Of a DNA stretch of 5,669 nucleotides, positions 1 to 4,235 are shown piece by piece. Made by a program: the position numbers and the translations under genes. Below the pieces are notes generated by a model, which did not search any database, was not told where the DNA came from, and worked only from the letters and a program-made list of their open reading frames with translations. The stretch is from Marinosulfonomonas sp. Lineage in GTDB: Bacteria; Pseudomonadota; Alphaproteobacteria; Rhodobacterales; Rhodobacteraceae. Numbering within the stretch: the first letter of the stretch is position 1; every line of letters starts with the position of its first letter. The DNA lies in assembly GCA_002732995.1 (NCBI GenBank), contig NVTS01000114.1, positions 1-5,669 on the forward strand, in the 5' to 3' direction.

Positions 1-66
1 TAGTCTGCAGGCCCATGATGCCCATCAGGCGGCGCACACGGTGACGGCCAGCGTAGAACCCGTTTC
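1..66 (-). pseudogene. IS3-family transposase OrfB fragment
   Basis: The minus strand can be read as RNGFYAGRHRVRRLMGIMGL followed by QT at the window edge. This resembles the segment of IS3-family OrfB (integrase-type DDE transposase) just ahead of the catalytic core, where an x-VGRHRVRRLMR-x-MGL-like stretch is usual. Only about 22 codons are visible and the gene would continue past the left edge. The upstream (N-terminal) part is not found: the reading frame runs straight into the left end of the IS256 element at about 67-71, and nothing IS3-like resumes beyond that element's right end. I infer a truncated remnant. The family assignment rests on one short motif, so confidence is moderate. 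Confidence 0.5.
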
Positions 67-70
67 TCGA

Positions 71-91
71 GAGTGTCAGATCTTCTGTGTA
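71..91 (+). repeat. Left terminal inverted repeat (IRL) of the IS256-family element
   Basis: The inner TCTGTGTA (84-91) and the outer GAGT (71-74) match the reverse complement of the right end exactly. Over the whole 21 bp, 16 positions agree. The repeat lies 46 bp ahead of the transposase start. Confidence 0.75.
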
Positions 92-120
92 TGAGTAAAT
101 TGGTCCATGCTTCACCAACG

Positions 121-126
121 AAGGAG
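121..126 (+). promoter_or_regulatory. Ribosome binding site of the transposase gene
   Basis: AAGGAG lies 10 nt ahead of the ATG at 137. It favours that ATG over the in-frame ATG at 107, which would place this site inside the coding region. The protein begun at 137 (MTISKELLDELLSG) also matches the N-terminus I know for this transposase group. Confidence 0.6.
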
Positions 127-136
127 CATAAAGACA

Positions 137-1339
137 ATGACGATATCAAAAGAACTGCTAGATGAGCTGCTTAGCGGCGTAGAAAAGCCCGAAGATTTTT
201 TCGGGGACAAGGGCCTGATGAAAGAGTTGAAAGTCCGGCTTATGGAGCGGATGCTGGGGGCCGAATTGACGGAGCATCTGGGCTATGAGCCGCACGCAGA
301 ACCCGCCATCCAGCAAAGTAACCGCCGCAACGGCAGCACGCGCAAGGTACTGAAGGGCCAAGATGGGGCTGTGCCGATTGACATTCCGCGTGACCGCGAC
401 GGCAGTTTTGAGCCGGAGCTGGTGAAGAAAGGCCAGACGCGTATTAACGGAGTCGATGACAAAATCATAGGGCTTTATGCGACTGGACTATCAACCCGCG
501 ATATCAGCAGCCACCTTGAAGATGTCTATGGATTACGGGTTTCTGCGGACCTTATCAGCCGTGTTACCGATGCAGTTCTGGAGGAGGTTTCCGACTGGTA
601 AAACCGCGCATTGGAGCCGGTTTATCCGATTGTTTTCCGCGATGCCCTGCGGGTCAAAATCCGCGATGCTGAAAGCCGACAGGTTAAAAATAAGGCGGTT
701 TACGTGGCTCTGGGCGTCATACCTGATGGCGAACGCGAGGTTTTAGGCCTTTGGATTGCGGCCAACGAAGGAGCCAAGTTTTGGCTATCCATCATGAATA
801 ACCTCAAGAACCGGGGCCTGGAAGACATCCTGATTGCCGTTGTGGATGGCCTGAAAGGTTTCCCTGACGCCAGCAACGCGGTCTACCCAGATACCCTGCA
901 TCGTGCATCTGGTGCGCCACTCGCCGACCTTTTGTGGATGGAAAGATCGCAAGGAAGTAGCCAAAAGCCTGAAGCGGATTTATCAGGCCGTAAATGACGA
1001 CAAAGCCGCAAAAGCCCTCGATGATTTCGAAGCTGAATGGGGCAAAAAATACCCTTCAATCGCCCCGAGCTGGCGGCAAACCTGGCAGGAGGTCATCCCG
1101 TTCTTCGCCTTCCCGCCAGCCGTGCGCAAAATCATCTATACCACCAACGCCATTGAAAGCCTGAACCGGGCAATCCGCAAAACCACCAAAACCCGTGGCA
1201 GTTTCCCAACCGATGACGCCGCGACCAAACTAATCTATCTGGCCATACGCAATTTCGAGAAAAAGGGCCGCTGCGTCAGAGAATGGGTTGCGGCACGAAA
1301 CCAGTTCGCTATCCTAACCCCGAACGGTTCAACAGATGA
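137..1339 (+). pseudogene. IS256-family (Transposase_mut) transposase, three lesions
   Basis: This is a DDE transposase of the IS256/MULE-like group that cuts and re-inserts its own element. Three breaks are visible. (1) An in-frame TAA at 599-601 falls between DW and NRALEPVYPIV, where close relatives have Gln. (2) A frame change near 891-898 lies between AVYPDT and CIVHLVRH; relatives have about TVQT here, so an 11-nt deletion fits. (3) A second frame change near 1312-1321 follows NQFAI; the lost frame resumes as ERFNR and ends at the TGA at 1337-1339, fitting a 1-nt deletion. Restoring these gives about 404 residues, normal for the family. The catalytic residues survive: Asp at 641-643 (FRDALRV), Asp at 845-847 (VVDGLKGFPDA) and Glu at 1155-1157 (TTNAIESLNR). 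The pieces sit in one frame before lesion 2 and a second frame after it. The family call is secure; the exact deletion sizes are inferred from remembered relatives. Confidence 0.92.
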
Positions 1340-1368
1340 CCCGTTTCAATCGCATGGGCCAAGCCCCA

Positions 1369-1389
1369 TACACAGAGTCTCGGATACTC
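1369..1389 (+). repeat. Right terminal inverted repeat (IRR) of the IS256-family element
   Basis: TACACAGA at 1369-1376 and ACTC at 1386-1389 are the reverse complement of the inner and outer blocks of the left end. It begins 29 bp after the ancestral transposase stop at 1337-1339, as expected for the end of the element. Confidence 0.75.
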
Positions 1390-1687
1390 CCGAATTTCTA
1401 CTCGCTGCCACCGCCCAAAACTAGCCAAGATCTTTCCTGCACCGCAGTAAACGCGCAAAGCCTGACAGGGAAGGTGCTTGCCTTGGTTTTGGCGATCCAC
1501 TTTCTGCACCAGCAGCACGTTGTTTTTCCGCAGAATCGGCTGAAAGCAGAAGTTGAATAAGCCAACTTAACATAATTTCGCTTACACGCGATTACCCCTG
1601 TACGCATCAAATGTAACAAACAAGATGCAGCCACAGCGTAATAGTTATATGCAATCAACGGCTTATTCCGAATGCCCCAGCAATCCC
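1390..1687. other. Gene-free stretch, possible decayed mobile DNA
   Basis: I see no gene that I can defend in these 298 bases. Open frames exist on both strands (for example 1336-1560 on plus and 1398-1724 on minus), but neither has a recognisable motif or a convincing ribosome site, and both run over element or repeat DNA. The part from about 1430 to 1560 is GC-balanced and could be the remnant of another insertion sequence; the minus-strand reading SAFSRFCGK seems familiar from small open frames near insertion sequences in related bacteria, but this is memory, not proof. From 1560 to 1680 the DNA turns AT-rich and looks like plain intergenic sequence. Confidence 0.5.
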
Positions 1688-1729
1688 CCATGCCACACCC
1701 ATGCCACACCCATGCCACACCCATGCCAC
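1688..1729. repeat. 11-bp tandem repeat array, CCATGCCACAC x 3.8
   Basis: Three identical 11-bp units start at 1688, 1699 and 1710. A fourth, starting at 1721, matches for 9 bases and then diverges. Read on the minus strand, the direction of the neighbouring gene, the unit is GTGTGGCATGG. Each unit contains a CATG palindrome, so these lie one helical turn apart. The array ends 16 nt past the stop codon of the DUF302 gene, so it would be in that gene's 3' untranslated region. No poly-T tract follows, so it is not a standard terminator. Its function is unknown; slippage alone could create it. Confidence 0.9.
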
Positions 1730-1745
1730 CGGGTCGATATGCCGC

Positions 1746-2132
1746 TCAGATTTCGTCAACCGCTTTTTGCAACATATCGCGCACCGCAGCGGCGACCTTG
1801 GGCAACTCGGGATTATCAACCGCCATCATCGAGGCCACAGGGTCAATCGCGCTGACCTCAACGCCGCCATCGACCTCGCGCAGGATCACGTTGCAGGGCA
1901 GCATCGCGCCCAGACGTGGTTCCAGCCCGATCGCCTCATAGGCCATGGTCGGGTTGCAGGCGCCCAGAATTTTGTAGCCGGGCATATCCTTGTCCAGCTT
2001 CATCTTCATGGTCGCGGACACATCGATTTCGGTCAGCACCCCAAAGCCATTGTCGGTCAGCGCCTTGCGGGCGCGTTCCTCGGCTCCTGCCATGTCGGTG
2101 TCGGGCAATAGGCGATCAAGTGTATAGCTCAT
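1746..2132 (-). CDS. DUF302 domain protein
   Basis: A 128-residue protein that is essentially one DUF302 domain. The hallmark stretch is seen at about residues 53-98: YKILGACNP, then an E-P-R-L-G block, then MLPCNVILRE and finally IDP. Cys59 and Cys80 lie in the two conserved blocks. No signal peptide or membrane segment is visible, so it is probably cytoplasmic. The biochemical role of DUF302 is not established; a redox or metal link is sometimes suggested because of the cysteines, and I do not claim it. The start is supported by AGGAG (2141-2145 on the plus map) 8 nt ahead of the ATG. It lies 68 nt downstream of sodB in the same direction and may share its transcript. An 11-bp repeat array begins 16 nt after its stop. 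Confidence 0.85.
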   Translation of the reverse strand: MSYTLDRLLPDTDMAGAEERARKALTDNGFGVLTEIDVSATMKMKLDKDMPGYKILGACNPTMAYEAIGLEPRLGAMLPCNVILREVDGGVEVSAIDPVASMMAVDNPELPKVAAAVRDMLQKAVDEI

Positions 2133-2166
2133 TTCGTGGTCTCCTGTTGGTTGGGGCCGGTTGGTC

Positions 2167-2191
2167 GGGAAAGGACTTATGCGCCCTTCCC
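2167..2191 (-). other. Bulged hairpin in the sodB-DUF302 spacer
   Basis: GGGAAAGG (2167-2174) pairs with CCTTCCC (2185-2191) with one bulged A, leaving a 10-nt loop. On the transcribed minus strand it lies between the sodB stop and the ribosome site of the DUF302 gene. No T-run follows, so it is more likely an RNA processing or stability element than an intrinsic terminator. It may also be chance. Confidence 0.3.
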
Positions 2192-2200
2192 CTCTTACAC

Positions 2201-2809
2201 TTAGGAAGCGCTAAGGCGGGCTGCAACGTTTTCCCAGTTCACCAGCTTATCAAGAAAGTTGGACAAATAGACCGGACGCTTGTTGCGAAAATCAATATAG
2301 TAGGAATGTTCCCAGACATCACAGCCCAGTAGCGCTGTTTGACCAAAACACAGCGGGTTGACGCCGTTTTCGGTCTTGGTCACTTTCAGACCGCCATCTT
2401 TGCCTTTGACCAGCCAGCACCAGCCCGAGCCAAACTGGCCAGCACCTGCGGCGGAAAACTGCGACTTGAATTCATCAACCGACCCAAAGCTGTCGTTGAT
2501 TGCGGCTGCAAGCTCGCTTGGCATAGCACCAGAATCAGGCCCCATCATTTCCCAGAACTGGCTGTGGTTCCAATGCTGCGACGCGTTGTTGAAAATACCG
2601 TTTTGGGCAACGGATGCCGCGTCATATGTACCGGTGATGATATCCTCGACCGACTTGCCTTCCCACTTGGTGCCGGCAATCAGTTTGTTGCCGTTGTCGA
2701 CATAGGCGTTGTGGTGCAGGTCGTGATGGTATTCCATCGTTTCCTTGGACATGCCGGCAGCCGCCAGCGCATCATGGGCATAGGGTAGATCGGGAAGAGT
2801 GAAAGACAT
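2201..2809 (-). CDS. sodB: Superoxide dismutase, Fe-type (Fe/Mn family)
   Basis: Converts superoxide to O2 and H2O2 in the cytoplasm; no export signal is visible. The 202-residue protein is full length for the family. The N-terminal helical domain begins with FTLPDLPYAHDAL. The four metal ligands are present: His28 (EYHHDLHH), His82 (HWNHSQFW), Asp164 and His168 (CDVWEHSYY). Gln78, in NNASQHWNH, occupies the position of E. coli SodB Gln69 (mature numbering), which points to iron; the LLGCDVWEH block is the usual alphaproteobacterial form. The start at 2809 (MSFTLPDLPY) is chosen over an in-frame ATG 13 codons upstream, because homologues begin this way and GGGGA lies 6 nt ahead of it. DUF302 follows 68 nt downstream. 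A possible promoter lies upstream. Metal use cannot be settled from sequence alone. Confidence 0.97.
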   Translation of the reverse strand: MSFTLPDLPYAHDALAAAGMSKETMEYHHDLHHNAYVDNGNKLIAGTKWEGKSVEDIITGTYDAASVAQNGIFNNASQHWNHSQFWEMMGPDSGAMPSELAAAINDSFGSVDEFKSQFSAAGAGQFGSGWCWLVKGKDGGLKVTKTENGVNPLCFGQTALLGCDVWEHSYYIDFRNKRPVYLSNFLDKLVNWENVAARLSAS

Positions 2810-2847
2810 GGGGTGTCCCCTTTTAGTTCGCGTGAAAATCCTGAACA

Positions 2848-2879
2848 TCTAAATGGCGTGGGCAGCGGGGGTAGGTCAA
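2848..2879 (-). promoter_or_regulatory. Possible sodB promoter
   Basis: On the minus strand TTGACC (plus 2874-2879) is a 5-of-6 match to the -35 consensus. It is followed after 18-20 nt by the AT-rich CATTTAGA (plus 2848-2855), a poor -10 region. It lies in the 127-bp space between the secreted-protein gene and sodB, about 40-65 bp ahead of the start codon, which fits. The -10 match is weak. Confidence 0.35.
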
Positions 2880-2922
2880 GAGCCAAACCAGTTTTCAAAC
2901 ATCGCGCCCCCCTTTGGCGCCC

Positions 2923-2940
2923 CTAGGGTCAGGACCCTAG
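2923..2940 (-). terminator. Hairpin at the stop of the secreted-protein gene, possible terminator
   Basis: CTAGGGTC (2923-2930) and GACCCTAG (2933-2940) form a perfect 8-bp inverted repeat with a 2-nt centre; a real hairpin would use 7 pairs and a 4-nt loop. The gene's TAG stop (2937-2939) lies inside the first arm on the transcribed strand. A second small GC-rich inverted repeat (GCGCC 2904-2908, GGCGC 2916-2920) follows. Neither has a T-run, so this is not a textbook intrinsic terminator; it could stabilise the transcript end or mark Rho-assisted termination. Confidence 0.35.
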
Positions 2941-3344
2941 CCTTCCACCTTACATTGGCCGCGCCCGGTAAAGGTATTTGGATAACCAGCGGGCTGCGAT
3001 GTCACCACAACCTTGCCGGTTCGCTTCAAATAGCTCGCGCGAAAGTTAAATCTTAACGTCGACTGCCCTCCAGAGTTTCTTATCGACGGCAGTATCCATG
3101 TAAACGTTATGCGCTTGTCATTTTCAGCGGACACCGCCCCTTCGATCGGCTTGGATTTATAGCGGATAATTAAATCATCATTAACCAGAACCCGCCCAGT
3201 CTTTTCGTCATGCGAAATCGCCAGGCTACGCGGTATCCACGCTCCTTTTGCAACACGTGTGATTTCACAAATATATGTTTCTGCGGTTGCGGTCGTAGAC
3301 ACGAACACACCGGCAAACAATGTTGCCAATATTACCTTCTTCAT
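2937..3344 (-). CDS. Small secreted protein of unknown function
   Basis: I do not recognise a named family. The 135-residue protein starts with a clear Sec signal peptide: KK at residues 2-3, a hydrophobic run VILATLFAGVFV, then TTATA with likely cleavage after Ala21 (Ala-Thr-Ala). The mature part, about 114 residues, begins ETYICEITR and is rich in alternating polar and hydrophobic residues, suggesting a beta-sheet fold. It has just two cysteines, Cys26 and Cys131 near the two ends, well placed for a disulfide in the periplasm. The open frame extends upstream to 3518, but the start at 3344 is chosen because it places the signal peptide at the N-terminus and an AAAGG site lies just ahead. It is probably transcribed alone: 330 bp separate it from soxG and a hairpin sits at its stop. 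Confidence 0.8.
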   Translation of the reverse strand: MKKVILATLFAGVFVSTTATAETYICEITRVAKGAWIPRSLAISHDEKTGRVLVNDDLIIRYKSKPIEGAVSAENDKRITFTWILPSIRNSGGQSTLRFNFRASYLKRTGKVVVTSQPAGYPNTFTGRGQCKVEG

Positions 3345-3622
3345 CAATTTACCTTTCGAAACTCTTCCTTCAAACAACCTAGTAATAATCGGCGGCTGCA
3401 ACCACAAGTCGAAACCACGGCTGAGGGTTACGGGCGGTCTTGCCCCAAATGTTAGGATCATGGCCAAATCAGAACCGCGCCCCGAACAAAACACATGGCT
3501 TGATTTCGTAAATTCCAACGCTTATCGCGCGGCACGCCATTCAAGGCACTCGGTGCCATCAATGCCTTATCTTACCGTGTCATTGTCAAAAGCATACTCA
3601 ACGCGACCATAATGTAAAAGAC
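3345..3622. other. Gene-free stretch upstream of the secreted-protein gene
   Basis: Together with the repeat array this makes a 330-bp gap between soxG and the next gene. It should hold the promoter of the secreted-protein gene, but I see no strong -35/-10 pair; ATTATTACT on the minus strand around 3378-3390 is the most -10-like patch. A short hairpin GGCAC-TCG-GTGCC is at 3545-3557 with no T-run. No RNA gene is recognised. Confidence 0.45.
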
Positions 3623-3662
3623 TCATATGGAATTCATATGCGATTCATATGGTTTTCATATA
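3623..3662. repeat. 11-bp periodic array of the heptamer TCATATG (CATATGA on minus)
   Basis: TCATATG occurs at 3623, 3634 and 3645, and TCATATA at 3656, giving an exact 11-bp spacing. The 4-bp spacers all differ (GAAT, CGAT, GTTT). Each of the three perfect copies contains the palindrome CATATG, so a site for a symmetric protein or small 6-bp RNA stems is possible. The array starts 12 nt after the soxG stop and would be transcribed as the 3' end of the sox message. No T-run or GC-rich stem accompanies it, so a standard terminator is not indicated. Its function is unknown. Confidence 0.9.
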
Positions 3663-3674
3663 ACGGATCCAGCC

Positions 3675-4235
3675 CTAAAAGGCACCGATTTGGCCGCCCG
3701 GTTTGGCCGCCATTTTCAGCAGATCGAACACATACTGCGCCACTGAACGAAACGCGACCAAGGTGATTTCATCGTCCCCCGACATCCAGAACGCCGCCGG
3801 AACCTGCGCCAATCTGGTGCGGCGGATTTCTCCGGTCTTTAGCGTCTGCATATCCACCGGCGCCAGCTTGGCCACCACCTCGCGCGCACCCACGCCCGTC
3901 AGGGTAAACACCACGCGGGCATCCGACACATTGGTTATCAGTGAATGGGTTTTACCCAGTAATTTTCGTATCTTAGAGGCCGTAACTTCAGCCGATGCGT
4001 AGGGCATCATCAACAGCAATTCATCCGGCGACATCCACGCCGCACCACGGCCTTTGGTCATGTTGATAACCCGCAACGCAGGCATCTCCACCCCGATAGC
4101 AGCCTTCACCGCCTTGGCGGTTTTCACCATCGACAGATCACCGCGCAGGGTCAGCATGCCTTGCAGCCCCATTTCTTGAATCTGCACATATCCAGCATAA
4201 GAAATGCCCTGCAATGCACTTACAACATTAGACAT
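3675..4235 (-). CDS. soxG: Sarcosine oxidase gamma subunit
   Basis: The small folate-fold subunit of the cytoplasmic heterotetrameric sarcosine oxidase (alpha, beta, gamma, delta). The enzyme oxidises sarcosine to glycine, forming 5,10-methylene-tetrahydrofolate and H2O2. The 186-residue length is normal for the family. Typical stretches are seen: LTLRGD near residue 30, RGAAWMSPDELLLMMP near 65-80, LITNVSDARVVFTLTG near 100, and the late RRTRLAQVPAAFWM followed by VAFRSVAQYVFDLL. The start at 4235 (MSNVVSALQG) is preferred over an in-frame ATG 13 codons upstream inside soxA; GGGAAG precedes it by about 10 nt. Its ATG overlaps the last 8 nt of soxA, indicating translational coupling. It is the last gene of the operon here and is followed by an 11-bp repeat array. 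Confidence 0.93.
   Translation of the reverse strand: MSNVVSALQGISYAGYVQIQEMGLQGMLTLRGDLSMVKTAKAVKAAIGVEMPALRVINMTKGRGAAWMSPDELLLMMPYASAEVTASKIRKLLGKTHSLITNVSDARVVFTLTGVGAREVVAKLAPVDMQTLKTGEIRRTRLAQVPAAFWMSGDDEITLVAFRSVAQYVFDLLKMAAKPGGQIGAF

Larger units (their letters stand above)
71..1389 (+). mobile_element. IS256-family insertion sequence, inactivated
   Basis: A 1319-bp element, the usual size for IS256-family insertion sequences, is bounded by 21-bp imperfect inverted repeats (71-91 and 1369-1389, 16 of 21 positions matching). It carries one rightward transposase gene (137-1339) that is broken by three lesions. The repeats may extend to 25 bp (67-91 and 1369-1393), since TCG also matches outside the core. 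The 8-9 bp target duplications expected for this family are not seen: the bases flanking each end differ with either choice of boundary. The element therefore looks old or rearranged at its flanks. It can no longer move by itself, though its ends might still be used by a related transposase. Confidence 0.85.

Noticed and set aside
50..1415. Similarity between the outward-read flanks of the IS256 element (TTCTAC followed by GCTG and CACCG-like blocks)
   Set aside because: The match is short, needs gaps, and does not keep the IS3 reading frame on the right side, so chance is the simpler explanation.
107..1424. Three separate transposase-like genes, or a programmed frameshift, in the IS256 region
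   Set aside because: The pieces are consecutive parts of one known protein, the joints lack a slippery sequence, one joint is a plain stop codon, and IS256-family transposases are normally a single uninterrupted frame.
1398..1724. 108-residue minus-strand open frame
   Set aside because: Its N-terminal part is just translated tandem repeat (WVWHGCGMG), there is no ribosome site, and no family resemblance is strong enough to call a gene.
2339..2788. 149-residue plus-strand open frame opposite sodB
   Set aside because: It is the antisense shadow of a secure, highly conserved sodB gene.
3345..3518. N-terminal extension of the secreted protein to an ATG at 3518
   Set aside because: It would bury a clean signal peptide 58 residues inside the protein, and a ribosome site is present just before the start at 3344.
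3460..3612. Possible 50-residue plus-strand gene starting MAKSEPRPEQNTWLDF
   Set aside because: There is only a poorly spaced AGGA ahead of the start, no recognised motif, and it lies antisense upstream of the secreted-protein gene. It could be chance.
1688..3662. The repeat arrays as CRISPR
   Set aside because: Units are 11 bp with 0-4 bp spacers and no cas genes are near; CRISPR repeats and spacers are each over 20 bp.
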